A stretch of DNA of 64,000 nt from the NCBI GenBank assembly GCA_016868195.1, contig VGHQ01000001.1, positions 186,001 to 250,000 of the forward strand, in the 5' to 3' direction. Numbering within the stretch: position 1 is the first letter of the stretch; the number at the start of each line of letters is the position of its first letter. This document shows positions 1-11,804 of this stretch, piece by piece. Source of the stretch: Betaproteobacteria bacterium (GTDB taxonomy: Bacteria; Pseudomonadota; Gammaproteobacteria; Burkholderiales; Methylophilaceae). Both the position numbers and the translations under genes were made by a program. A model generated the notes under the pieces. The model searched no databases. It was not told where the DNA came from and was given only the letters and a program-made list of their open reading frames with translations.

Positions 1-62
1 ATAAGAACAAAGCGTCACGTCATAAACAACGCTTAAACGCAGCAATCAAATCAATGGCTTAA
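1..62 (+). CDS. rpsT: 30S ribosomal protein S20, C-terminal fragment (5' end outside window)
   Basis: Frame 3 reads KNKASRHKQRLNAAIKSMA*, which resembles the S20 C-terminus (HKNKAARHKSRL...). Confidence 0.85.
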   Translation, partial: KNKASRHKQRLNAAIKSMA

Positions 63-94
63 TATCAAAGAGAGCTTCTCTCTTTGATATTAAG
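58..94. terminator. Perfect 17-bp stem / 3-nt loop palindrome between convergent rpsT and purK, including both stop codons
   Basis: CTTAATATCAAAGAGAG-CTT-CTCTCTTTGATATTAAG. Confidence 0.7.
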
Positions 95-1241
95 CAATTC
101 CTAAAAGTTTTCTTACTTCCATAGCCTTTTGAAAGGCTATTTCCAGTTTCTCATCTAGCACTGTAAAGTGGCCCATTTTGCGACCTGACCTTGCTTCGTG
201 TTTGCCATAAAGATGCATTTTTAAACCAGGCTCTCTAAAGACTTTATCCCATTCAGGTTCTTTTGTTTTGCTATTTGTCCAAACATCACCCAAAAGATTC
301 ACCATCACTGCAGATGAATGAAGTCGTGAGCTTCCGAGCGGGAGACCTGCTAATACCCTTACCTGCTGTTCGAACTGATTCGTCACAGTAGCATCAATGG
401 TGTAATGCCCCGAATTATGTGGTCTAGGAGCAATTTCATTTACAAACACTTTGCCTTCACTGATAAAAAATTCGACACCTAAAACACCCACATAATTAAG
501 TGCTTCAGCTAAGCGTTTTGCAAGTTGATCTACCAAATCATTGATTGCTTTTGCTGAGCGAGCTGGCACAATAGATACATCTAGTATGCCATTCGTATGG
601 ATGTTCTCTGAAACATTAAATGTTTTGATATAGCCTTTTTGATCTCGGGCTAAAACCAAAGAAACTTCCATATCTAAAGGAAGCATTTTTTCTAATACAC
701 ATTCTTTTTTTGAGAATTGATGAAATGCTTCTATAGCTTCTTTTTGCGATGCAACTCTTGCCTGACCTTTGCCGTCATAACCAAACCGTGCGACTTTCAA
801 AATCGCAGGGTAAATAGAAGAAGTTTCCAAAGGAATGTCTTTATCTTCCCGAATAATTTCAAAAGGACCTACAGGGAGACCTGACTCTTTTAAGAAAGTT
901 TTTTCTAGTATACGATATTGAGCAATTCTGACTGATTCTGCGGATGGACTTACATATATTTTTTTTGATAAAAAATCCATGCTATCAGCAGATACATTTT
1001 CAAACTCCGTAGTTACAGCTTCACATGTATTTCTGATCTCTTCCAATGCTGAAGAATCATCAAAGGCTTTGCATAAATGAACATCTGCGATGGCTCCTGC
1101 AGGACTATATGGATCGGGATCTAAAACAGTCACCTTATAGCCCATTTCGTGAGCTGCAATGACAAAAAAGCGGCCCAGTTGACCCCCTCCAAGAATGCCA
1201 AGCATCGCTGAAGGTAAAAGCGGTTGATCTGAATGACTCAA
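90..1241 (-). CDS. purK: N5-carboxyaminoimidazole ribonucleotide synthase
   Basis: ATP-grasp protein (GILGGGQLGRF, EIAPRPHNSGHYTIDA); overlaps purE. Confidence 0.97.
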   Translation of the reverse strand: MSHSDQPLLPSAMLGILGGGQLGRFFVIAAHEMGYKVTVLDPDPYSPAGAIADVHLCKAFDDSSALEEIRNTCEAVTTEFENVSADSMDFLSKKIYVSPSAESVRIAQYRILEKTFLKESGLPVGPFEIIREDKDIPLETSSIYPAILKVARFGYDGKGQARVASQKEAIEAFHQFSKKECVLEKMLPLDMEVSLVLARDQKGYIKTFNVSENIHTNGILDVSIVPARSAKAINDLVDQLAKRLAEALNYVGVLGVEFFISEGKVFVNEIAPRPHNSGHYTIDATVTNQFEQQVRVLAGLPLGSSRLHSSAVMVNLLGDVWTNSKTKEPEWDKVFREPGLKMHLYGKHEARSGRKMGHFTVLDEKLEIAFQKAMEVRKLLGIA

Positions 1242-1738
1242 GGCTTCTCCGATAAATTCATATCAATCACTTTTTTTGCTTGCTTCTCTCTAAAGATTTC
1301 AAGCTTTTTAGCTAACGCTTTATTTTCATGTGCCAAAACAGATACTGCAAAAAGTCCTGCATTTACAGCACCCGTTTCTCCAATAGCAAAAGTTGCTACA
1401 GGAATACCTCTTGGCATTTGAACAATAGATAATAAAGAGTCTTGACCTTGAAGATGTTTAGAAGGAATAGGTACACCTAATACAGGTAATGTTGTTTTAG
1501 AAGCAACCATGCCTGGCAGGTGTGCAGCGCCTCCAGCACCTGCAATAATAATTTGATACCCTTCTTTTGCAGCATGTTCGGCAAATTTAAACATGAGGTC
1601 TGGAGTTCTATGGGCTGAAATCACTTGAGCTTCATAGGGCACTTCAAAATCTGCAAGCATTTGTGCTGCAAACTTCATGACTGGCCAATCACTATCTGAC
1701 CCCATGATGATGGCTACAAGTTTTTTATTTTCTGCCAT
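1238..1738 (-). CDS. purE: N5-carboxyaminoimidazole ribonucleotide mutase
   Basis: MGSDSDWPVM, SAHRTPDLM, GAGGAAHLPGMVA motifs. Confidence 0.98.
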   Translation of the reverse strand: MAENKKLVAIIMGSDSDWPVMKFAAQMLADFEVPYEAQVISAHRTPDLMFKFAEHAAKEGYQIIIAGAGGAAHLPGMVASKTTLPVLGVPIPSKHLQGQDSLLSIVQMPRGIPVATFAIGETGAVNAGLFAVSVLAHENKALAKKLEIFREKQAKKVIDMNLSEKP

Positions 1739-1759
1739 ATAAAACTCCCTTTAAAAATC

Positions 1760-3902
<2,143 letters not shown>

Positions 3903-3911
3903 TTATCAAAT

Positions 3912-3939
3912 AAAAAAGCCCTATCAACTGACAGGGCTT
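3912..3939 (-). terminator. Rho-independent terminator downstream of rpmA
   Basis: Minus strand AAGCCCTGTCAGTTGATAGGGCTTTTTTA. Confidence 0.75.
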
Positions 3940-3958
3940 CGAAAAATCTTAGAATCGC

Positions 3959-4216
3959 TTAGACTGGAAGAATATTAACGGTTTTACGTTTTAATGCACC
4001 TTTAATGGTAAAGGTTACCTTACCGTCAGCCTTTGCAAAAAGAGTATGATCTTTGCCCATCCCTACATTCACACCCGGGTGCATTTTAGTGCCGCGTTGA
4101 CGAACAATAATGCTACCAGCTGAAACTACTTGCTCACCGAAAGCCTTCACCCCTAAACGTTTGGCTTGGGAGTCACGACCGTTTCTTGAACTTCCGCCTG
4201 CTTTTTTATGTGCCAT
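3959..4216 (-). CDS. rpmA: 50S ribosomal protein L27
   Basis: [24 protein letters not shown]. Confidence 0.99.
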   Translation of the reverse strand: MAHKKAGGSSRNGRDSQAKRLGVKAFGEQVVSAGSIIVRQRGTKMHPGVNVGMGKDHTLFAKADGKVTFTIKGALKRKTVNILPV

Positions 4217-4230
4217 GATTAATCCTTAAA

Positions 4231-4545
4231 TTATTTAGCTGATATTTTATCGATTTGAATCTCAGTAAAGCTTTGTCTGTGGCCCTGAGATTTGCGGTAG
4301 TGTTTTCTTCGACGCATTTTAAAAATTCGCACTTTATCATGGCGTCCGTGGCTTACTACGGTTGCTGTAACGCTTGCACCTCTTACAATAGGAGAGCCTA
4401 TCGTCACATTATCACCATCAACGACTGTCAAAATTTGATCTAGAACGACATTTGCGCCCACATCGCCTGCTATTTTTTCAATCTTAAGCTTATCGCCTTG
4501 ATTTACGCGATATTGCTTACCACCTGTTTTGATTACTGCGTACAT
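4231..4545 (-). CDS. rplU: 50S ribosomal protein L21
   Basis: [14 protein letters not shown]...; followed by rpmA. Confidence 0.99.
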   Translation of the reverse strand: MYAVIKTGGKQYRVNQGDKLKIEKIAGDVGANVVLDQILTVVDGDNVTIGSPIVRGASVTATVVSHGRHDKVRIFKMRRRKHYRKSQGHRQSFTEIQIDKISAK

Positions 4546-4711
4546 GATAAAACCTCAAACTTTAACAACTTTAAAAGAATCGCGAATTATACTTAAATTA
4601 GGCCTGTTAAGCAAATTCTTCAAGGCTAAAAATGAAGGTTTTTTGTCTATAAAGCCCATAACGTAGGGCTATGTTAAAATAAGTGTTTAACAATCCTTAA
4701 GCCTTGTTTTT

Positions 4712-5680
4712 GTGAGCCTTAGCACCATCTTATCCCCAATTAAAAGCGATTTACTGGCCGTAAACGAGGTGATTCGTGGTTCCCTTCACTCTGAAGTGCC
4801 TCTCGTCAACCAAGTCGCAGGCCATATTATCCAAGGTGGTGGCAAACGCTTAAGGCCTAGCACTCTTCTCTTGGTAGGCGGTCTATTTGGCCCTATTCAA
4901 AAAGAGCACCATGAATTAGCGGCTGTCATTGAGTTTATTCATACCGCAACCCTTCTTCACGATGATGTGGTAGACCAATCCACAAAACGAAGAAACCACA
5001 AAACAGCGAATACGATTTTTGGAAATGCTGCGAGCGTTTTAGTGGGTGATTTTATCTACTCTAGGGCATTTCAAATGATGGTGAAAATAAATCATATGAA
5101 GGTTATGGAAGTTTTAGCAAATACAACAAACACAATTGCTGAAGGTGAAGTCTTGCAACTTTTAAATATTCATAATGCTTCTATTAAAGATGAGGATTAT
5201 TTAAAAGTTGTTTATTACAAAACTGCCAAATTATTTGAATCTGCTGCCGAACTCGGTGCCATTATAGGTGGCGCTCATGATAATGACATTAAAGCTCTTG
5301 CTCAGTTTGGAAAGCATATGGGTATTGCTTTTCAATTGATTGATGATGTGCTTGATCTATCAGGCAATCCTGAAGAAATAGGAAAAAATCTGGGCGATGA
5401 TTTGGCTGAGGGCAAACCTACATTGCCCCTACTTTACGCCTTGAAAAAGGGGGGTGATCAGCAAAAAAATATTATCAGGGCAGCCATTGAAAATGGTGGC
5501 TTAACAGAATTAGAAAGTGTTTTAAATACTGTTAAAGAAACCAAAGCATTAGAATACGTGAGACAGCTTGCAAAAGAAGAAATAGAAAAAGGCGAAAAAC
5601 TAATTCAACACATTACAACTTCAGTTTATAAAGATGCTCTCTTAACGCTCACTCAATTTGTAACATCGAGAGATTATTAA
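4712..5680 (+). CDS. ispB: Polyprenyl (octaprenyl) diphosphate synthase; GTG start
   Basis: GGGKRLRP, LLHDDVVD, LIDDVLD motifs. Confidence 0.96.
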   Translation: MSLSTILSPIKSDLLAVNEVIRGSLHSEVPLVNQVAGHIIQGGGKRLRPSTLLLVGGLFGPIQKEHHELAAVIEFIHTATLLHDDVVDQSTKRRNHKTANTIFGNAASVLVGDFIYSRAFQMMVKINHMKVMEVLANTTNTIAEGEVLQLLNIHNASIKDEDYLKVVYYKTAKLFESAAELGAIIGGAHDNDIKALAQFGKHMGIAFQLIDDVLDLSGNPEEIGKNLGDDLAEGKPTLPLLYALKKGGDQQKNIIRAAIENGGLTELESVLNTVKETKALEYVRQLAKEEIEKGEKLIQHITTSVYKDALLTLTQFVTSRDY

Positions 5681-6027
5681 TTTAAAGTAATAGGGTCGCC
5701 ATTATCGGCACGATAATAACTTAGATATGCACACTTACTTGCCCCTGAAGTGATAGACCCATCAAAAATTGATTTACCGTTAAGATCCACTTGTGCATAA
5801 CCATTGTTAAATAAAGTCACTTCAGCTTCTTTTTTGCCTTGTCGCAAAAAGAAACTAATAGAGTGGTCATATTCGGATTCAGAGTAAACCTGCCAATTGT
5901 TACCTCCCGCAAGCTGTGAGAGCCAATTAGGTAGATCAACTTCTACTCGACAAATGACTAAATCACCCCAAGCAGACTGATCTTCTGCAGAAGTTAACTT
6001 ATTTGATATATTTTTTAATTCACTCAT
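5677..6027 (-). CDS. Hypothetical protein
   Basis: 116-aa intact ORF; no family recognised; stop overlaps ispB stop (TTAA). Confidence 0.65.
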   Translation of the reverse strand: MSELKNISNKLTSAEDQSAWGDLVICRVEVDLPNWLSQLAGGNNWQVYSESEYDHSISFFLRQGKKEAEVTLFNNGYAQVDLNGKSIFDGSITSGASKCAYLSYYRADNGDPITLN

Positions 6028-6125
6028 AGGTCATAGTTTAAATCATTCATGATCTATTAATGGTGATTAATTCTTTAATTTCAAGTAAATTTATTCATAA
6101 TATTTAAAAAAGTTTAAGGGAAATA

Positions 6126-6728
6126 ATGCTTATTATCGGGATGACTGGCGGTATTGGATCAGGTAAAAGTGAAGCGCTAAAAATATTCGAATCTTTAAAT
6201 ATTAAAGTTATTGATCTCGATAAAATTTCAAAAGAAATTACAGAAACAAACCACCAGGCTATAGAAGAGATTAAATCGGCTTTTGGAAACATATTCGATA
6301 AAGATAATCGATTAGATCGAAAAAAATTAAGAGAACTTATTTTTTCAGATAACAATCAAAAAATAAATCTTGAGAAAATCCTCCATCCAAAAATTCTTGA
6401 AGAAGTAAAGAAAAAATTAAATACCTTATCTGATGAGTCTTATGTGGTGATTGATATTCCACTATTATTTGAAACAAACCAATATACCAGCCTCATTTCT
6501 AGATCGCTTGTGATTGATTGTGAAGTGAACGATCAGATTGAACGTGTTAAAAAAAGAGATAGTATCGATACATCAATTATTCAATCGATCATGAATCAAC
6601 AAATTGATCGCAGGTCTCGTATCGAAAAAGGGGATGATATCATCCTCAATGATGGCTCAATAGAAAAGCTTAAGGAATCGATTAAGGCATTACATAAAAA
6701 ATATTTAAATATAGTTGCTGTTAAATAA
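6126..6728 (+). CDS. coaE: Dephospho-CoA kinase
   Basis: MLIIGMTGGIGSGKSEAL P-loop. Confidence 0.97.
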   Translation: MLIIGMTGGIGSGKSEALKIFESLNIKVIDLDKISKEITETNHQAIEEIKSAFGNIFDKDNRLDRKKLRELIFSDNNQKINLEKILHPKILEEVKKKLNTLSDESYVVIDIPLLFETNQYTSLISRSLVIDCEVNDQIERVKKRDSIDTSIIQSIMNQQIDRRSRIEKGDDIILNDGSIEKLKESIKALHKKYLNIVAVK

Positions 6729-6749
6729 AATCAATCCGATAATGCCGAT

Positions 6750-7517
6750 ATGATGACATTTGAATTTCCGCTTAATGAACGTATTCGAAGACTCCTTCGA
6801 ATTGAAGAAATCTATCAAAAATTTGAATGCCAATTAAAAAATTCGCATGACTATTTTGAGTTTGGTTGTTTCAATACACTTTTTGAAATAGTGCAGCTTG
6901 TATCTAGGTCCGATTTAAAAATTGACTTTCTTCAAGAGCTTGAAAGACAAGAAAAGAAACAATCGGCTCTCTTGGATCTTCAAGAATCAAAAGAAGGCCA
7001 GCTTGATCCAAAAGAAATCATTCCATTGATACAAGTCGCTCGTAAAAAATTAGAAAATATAGATGTAAAACCTGGCTTTAATTTCAACAATAACTTATTT
7101 TTAGAAGAAGTGAAAAAAAGAATTAGCTTACCAGGGGGCCTATTAGATGTTGATTTTCCAAATTTTCGTACCTGGACAACTCAAAATACAAGAAAATCTA
7201 AACTAAAAGACTTTAAATCCTGGGCGCAACCTCTCATGGTCTTCAAAGATGCAGCTACTGTCATTCTGTTGATATTGAGAAATCAATGCCATGTAGAATC
7301 AATTAAAGTGAAAGAAGGTAAGTATCAAAAAACCACCGATCCCCTCAAAACATATGATCTTATAAGACTTGAACTTTATAACCCCTTAAATATCTACCCT
7401 GAAATTAGTGCAAACAAATACACAGTCAATGTCTTCTTTAACCAGCTCAATGAAGAATTAAAAAAAGAGCCTGTTAAATCGAATCTCGAATTTAAATTTA
7501 GTATTTGTTGGTTATGA
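6750..7517 (+). CDS. zapD: Cell division protein ZapD
   Basis: FEFPLNERIRRLLRIE; coaE-zapD-yacG synteny. Confidence 0.95.
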   Translation: MMTFEFPLNERIRRLLRIEEIYQKFECQLKNSHDYFEFGCFNTLFEIVQLVSRSDLKIDFLQELERQEKKQSALLDLQESKEGQLDPKEIIPLIQVARKKLENIDVKPGFNFNNNLFLEEVKKRISLPGGLLDVDFPNFRTWTTQNTRKSKLKDFKSWAQPLMVFKDAATVILLILRNQCHVESIKVKEGKYQKTTDPLKTYDLIRLELYNPLNIYPEISANKYTVNVFFNQLNEELKKEPVKSNLEFKFSICWL

Positions 7518-7702
7518 GTGTAAAGACTATGTTTGTAAATTGCCCCCAATGCAATCAAAGTATTGAGTATAGCTTATCTAATACTTTTAGGCCTTTCTGC
7601 TCCGAACGATGTCGCATGATTGATTTGGGTCAATGGGCTAATGAAGGCTATAAAATTCCAGTTGAAATCAACCTGGAAAATTTTAACGATGATATTACTT
7701 GA
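7505..7702 (+). CDS. yacG: DNA gyrase inhibitor / zinc-binding protein YacG
   Basis: CPQC...FCSERC zinc motif, IDLGQWANEGYKIP. Confidence 0.95.
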   Translation: MLVMSVKTMFVNCPQCNQSIEYSLSNTFRPFCSERCRMIDLGQWANEGYKIPVEINLENFNDDIT

Positions 7703-7723
7703 AATTTTTTTAAGGCTCTCACT

Positions 7724-8152
7724 ATGAAATTCTTAAAATTTACACTATTTATAATTGCGCTTTTAATTTCAACAGATATATTGGCAGCACCAGATATTAG
7801 AATAGAAAATGCCTGGATTGGTTCTACTGATGAAGATGATGACATGAGTGTCGCTTACATGTCACTCTTAAGTAATGAAGATTTAATTCTAACCTCTGTG
7901 ACTTCTCCGAGAATTAAAACGATCGAGATGCATAATACTATTGCAGAAAAAGGCATTATGAAGATGCGCATGACAAATCAAATTAAAATTGAACATGGCA
8001 AAACTTTTGAATTTAAATCTGGTGGCAGCCATTTAATGCTTATGGATTTTAAAGGCCCTCTTAAAGCTGGTCAAAAAGTGAAATTGATATTACATTTTAA
8101 AGACAAAGCAAATCATTCTTTTGATAAATCAATCGATGCTTTGATTAAATAG
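7724..8152 (+). CDS. PCu(A)C-type periplasmic copper chaperone
   Basis: Signal peptide; MHNTI...GIMKMR...GGSHLMLMDFK. Confidence 0.9.
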   Translation: MKFLKFTLFIIALLISTDILAAPDIRIENAWIGSTDEDDDMSVAYMSLLSNEDLILTSVTSPRIKTIEMHNTIAEKGIMKMRMTNQIKIEHGKTFEFKSGGSHLMLMDFKGPLKAGQKVKLILHFKDKANHSFDKSIDALIK

Positions 8153-8154
8153 CC

Positions 8155-9087
8155 TTATTCCCAAATACTTCTTTGCATGGCGACACCATGTCCACCGCAT
8201 TGCCAGGACGTGGTGAGGCTCTCTTGATTAAGTCCACCTAAGGCAAATATCGGCATATCTAACTTATTTGCGTATTCACTAAAAATTTCCCAGCCTATCG
8301 GATCAGCAAGTGGATGTGATTCAGTTTTTTGAACGGGAGAAAGAACAGCAAATGACATTTCCATATCTTGTGCAATCATAAGCTCTTCTAGGTTATGACA
8401 AGAAGCACCACATATTGAAAACTCTGGTCTATCTTTTAATTGAAGCAAACTACGTGATGGGTAATGAACTCCGTCAGCTCCAATATCTAGTGCGAGCTTT
8501 TCATTCTCATTAATTAAAACTTTTGCTTGATAAGGCTTTGCTAAATCTAAAATTTTTTGGGCTATTTTTTTTATATCTTGATAAGGTAAATTTTTTTCTC
8601 TCACCTGTATCATTTTTAAGCCTTCTTCTAATTTAATTTTCAATCGGTCAAAAAATAATGCTTCCCCCATCTCTGCAATATTTGTAATGGCATAAACTGG
8701 AGGAAGTAAAATAGATTTCAGAACAAATAAGTTAGTAGGGAGTATTGGCGCAACCGATACATGAGATGGATTTTGCCATTCTAATAATTGATTCTCACAT
8801 GATTTAATTCCACCAGTCCAATCCGTGACTTTAAAAAAATAAATGTAAACCTTTTTGTCTGGATAGTTGTAACTTCGTTCAAACCATAATGTCGCATCAT
8901 TTGCAGAAATATTAATTTCTTCTTGAAGTTCTCTTTGAAGCGCTTCAAAAGGTGATTCATTTTCTTCAATCTTGCCGCCTGGAAATTCCCACCAACCACT
9001 CCACCCTCGTCCAGAAGGCCTCTGAGCCATAAGGAGAAATCCATCTTGTCTTTGAATAACGGCTGCTGCTGCGCGAACAATATTCAC
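8155..9087 (-). CDS. Nudix hydrolase fused to ThiE/TenI-like thiamine phosphate synthase domain
   Basis: N-terminal Nudix box GGKIEENESPFEALQRELQEE; C-terminal ThiE-like KMIQVREKNLPYQD...GADGVHYPS. Confidence 0.9.
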   Translation of the reverse strand: MNIVRAAAAVIQRQDGFLLMAQRPSGRGWSGWWEFPGGKIEENESPFEALQRELQEEINISANDATLWFERSYNYPDKKVYIYFFKVTDWTGGIKSCENQLLEWQNPSHVSVAPILPTNLFVLKSILLPPVYAITNIAEMGEALFFDRLKIKLEEGLKMIQVREKNLPYQDIKKIAQKILDLAKPYQAKVLINENEKLALDIGADGVHYPSRSLLQLKDRPEFSICGASCHNLEELMIAQDMEMSFAVLSPVQKTESHPLADPIGWEIFSEYANKLDMPIFALGGLNQESLTTSWQCGGHGVAMQRSIWE

Positions 9088-9090
9088 AAT

Positions 9091-10317
9091 TTAAGTGCGA
9101 TAGTCAGCATTGATTTTTACATAGTCATATGAAAAATCACATGTCCATATTGTTGCGTTTGCGTGACCTCGATTAAGAAGTATTCGCATGCTGATTTCAG
9201 GATGCTTCATGACTTCCTGACCTTGTGTCTCGGTATAAGAAATTGCACGGCCACCTTTTTCTACTACCAAGACATTTCCTAAGAATAATTGTATTTTTGT
9301 AATATCAAGCGATTCGATACCCGCATAACCGATGGCAGCTAATATTCTCCCAAGATTTGGATCAGATGCAAAGAAAGCTGTCTTGATGAGAGGTGAGTGC
9401 GCTATCGCAAATCCCACTTTTCTGCATTCGGCATCATCAACGCCTGATTCCACTTGAATAGTAATAAATTTCGTAGCGCCTTCACCATCTCTTACGATAG
9501 CCTGGGCCAATTCAATAGCAACTTCACGGATGGCATCTCTAAGAATTTCGTAGCTTTTATCTTCTTGATTAATCTCATCATGTTCCGCTTTTCCTGTGGC
9601 AATCAGAATAAATGAATCATTAGTGGATGTATCTCCATCAACAGTAATGCAATTAAATGATTCTCTTGTCACTTCTCTGAGAAGTTTGTCGAGCAAGATT
9701 TGATTGACAGAAGCGTCAGTTGCAATAAAAGAAAGCATAGTGGCCATATTTGGATGAATCATGCCAGAGCCTTTACTTACGCCAGAAATAACAACCTCTT
9801 TATCTTGAATCTTTATTTTTCTAGACGCAGCTTTTGGTACAATATCTGTAGTCATAATCGCTTCTGCTGCATCTATCCAATGAGATGGGTCTAAATTTTT
9901 AATTGTGTCAGGTAACCCATTTTTGATTTTATCGATGGGCAGACTTTCTAAAATAACCCCCGTTGAAAATGGTAAAACTTGTTCGGGTTTAATCGACAAA
10001 AGTTCGCTGACAGCCTTGCATGTTTCTTTAGCCTTTGATATGCCATCTTCACCCGTACCCGCGTTAGCACAGCCTGTATTCACAATAAGTGCACGAATAC
10101 CAGCTGAATTTTTTAAATATTCTTTACATAGAAGTACGGGTGCTGCACAAAATGCATTTTGCGTGAATACCCCAGAAACTTTTGAACCTTCGGCAATAGT
10201 GACTAATAGCAAATCCTTGCGATTAGGTTTTTTAATATGCGCTTTAGCAATGCCAAGTGATAGGCCTTTAATCGGAAAAATAGAATCGATGGTAAGTGGT
10301 TTAAGATTAACTGGCAT
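9091..10317 (-). CDS. argJ: Bifunctional ornithine acetyltransferase / N-acetylglutamate synthase
   Basis: [19 protein letters not shown] autocleavage region. Confidence 0.97.
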   Translation of the reverse strand: MPVNLKPLTIDSIFPIKGLSLGIAKAHIKKPNRKDLLLVTIAEGSKVSGVFTQNAFCAAPVLLCKEYLKNSAGIRALIVNTGCANAGTGEDGISKAKETCKAVSELLSIKPEQVLPFSTGVILESLPIDKIKNGLPDTIKNLDPSHWIDAAEAIMTTDIVPKAASRKIKIQDKEVVISGVSKGSGMIHPNMATMLSFIATDASVNQILLDKLLREVTRESFNCITVDGDTSTNDSFILIATGKAEHDEINQEDKSYEILRDAIREVAIELAQAIVRDGEGATKFITIQVESGVDDAECRKVGFAIAHSPLIKTAFFASDPNLGRILAAIGYAGIESLDITKIQLFLGNVLVVEKGGRAISYTETQGQEVMKHPEISMRILLNRGHANATIWTCDFSYDYVKINADYRT

Positions 10318-10320
10318 AAC

Positions 10321-11679
10321 TTATTCTTTTCTCCAAATAGTCCCGTGGGATGTATCTTCTAACACAATGCCATTTTCAAGTAATAAAGATCTTATACGAT
10401 CTGCTTCTTTAAAATCTTTATTGGCTTTTGCTTCATGTCTTTGGGAGATTAACGCATCAATATCAAGGGAGATTTTTATATCCCCCTTTAGAAAAGTTTC
10501 TGGGTCTCTTTCCAGAAGTCCAATTGTCTTTGCAAGACTTTTAAGTAAGTTAGCAAGTAGTACAGATTTATTTTTATTAATTTCATTTGCTAATTCAAAC
10601 AAAACGGAAATGGCTTCTGGTGTATTAAAATCATCATCCATAGCCTCTTTGAATTTATTTGCTAATGGATGACTCCAATCTACGTCAGAATGCTTGATAT
10701 TAACCCCTCTTATACTTACATATAATCTTTGTAGTGCAATTTTTGCATCATCAAGATGAGCGTCTGAATAATTTAAAGGGCTTCGATAATGCGCTCTTAA
10801 AATAAAAAATCTAACCACCTCTGGATCAAATTTTTCAAGTACTGTCCGTATCGTGAAAAAATTTCCTAAAGACTTAGACATTTTTTCATCGTCAATGCGA
10901 ACAAAACCGTTATGCATCCAATAATTAGCCATCTTGCATTCGTGCGCAGCTTCGGATTGAGCTATTTCGTTTTCATGATGAGGAAATTGAAGATCTTGTC
11001 CGCCCCCGTGAATATCGAAATGATGGCCAAGATAATGAGAGCTCATAGCTGAACATTCAATATGCCAGCCGGGTCTTCCTTTACCCCAAGGCGAATCCCA
11101 ACTGGGTTCATTAAGCTTTGCCGACTTCCATAAAACGAAGTCCAATTCATCGTGCTTATTTTGGTCAATATCAACCCTCTCACCAGCGCGTAACTCCTCA
11201 ATTGATTTACCTGATAATTTTCCATATTCATTAAAAGATCTTACTGAATAAAAAATATCTCCATTTTTAGCAAGGTAGGCATGTTGCTTTTCAATCAATC
11301 TTTGGATCATGGAAATCATTTCTTTAATATGTTCGGTTGCTTTTGGCTCTCTAGAAGGGCTTATCACTCCGAGGACCTTGGCGTCAGCATTCATCTCATT
11401 TATATATCTCTGAGTTAGGCTTTGTATAGTTTCATTGTTTTGAATCGATCGATTGATAATCTTGTCATCTATATCAGTAATATTTCTGATGTAATTGACG
11501 CTGTATCCTGAAATATCAAACCAACGTCTTACCACGTCAAAAATAATCATCACGCGCGCATGACCAATATGACATAAGTCATAGACCGTCATGCCACAGA
11601 CGTACATATTTACTTGCCCTTTTTGGATAGGCTTAAAAGTCTCTTTATTTTTTGAAAGGCTGTTGTAGATTTTAATCAT
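10321..11679 (-). CDS. cysS: Cysteinyl-tRNA synthetase
   Basis: [26 protein letters not shown] motifs. Confidence 0.98.
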   Translation of the reverse strand: MIKIYNSLSKNKETFKPIQKGQVNMYVCGMTVYDLCHIGHARVMIIFDVVRRWFDISGYSVNYIRNITDIDDKIINRSIQNNETIQSLTQRYINEMNADAKVLGVISPSREPKATEHIKEMISMIQRLIEKQHAYLAKNGDIFYSVRSFNEYGKLSGKSIEELRAGERVDIDQNKHDELDFVLWKSAKLNEPSWDSPWGKGRPGWHIECSAMSSHYLGHHFDIHGGGQDLQFPHHENEIAQSEAAHECKMANYWMHNGFVRIDDEKMSKSLGNFFTIRTVLEKFDPEVVRFFILRAHYRSPLNYSDAHLDDAKIALQRLYVSIRGVNIKHSDVDWSHPLANKFKEAMDDDFNTPEAISVLFELANEINKNKSVLLANLLKSLAKTIGLLERDPETFLKGDIKISLDIDALISQRHEAKANKDFKEADRIRSLLLENGIVLEDTSHGTIWRKE

Positions 11680-11804
11680 TACAAATAAGCCTGTAAGCCG
11701 AAAGGAAACAAGGAGATAGTGATGGGCTTATTCATAAATAACATATAGATGATAAGGGTGCTATTTGGTAGAATTATGCTAAATTTATTAGGGTAAATCA
11801 TACC

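Noticed and set aside
8781-9080. 99-aa minus-strand ORF overlapping the Nudix-ThiE gene in another frame
   Set aside because: The Nudix box lies in the 8155-9087 frame; this is an out-of-frame artefact.
9905-10672. 255-aa + strand ORF
   Set aside because: Antisense to well-supported argJ/cysS; no recognisable motifs, so a shadow ORF.
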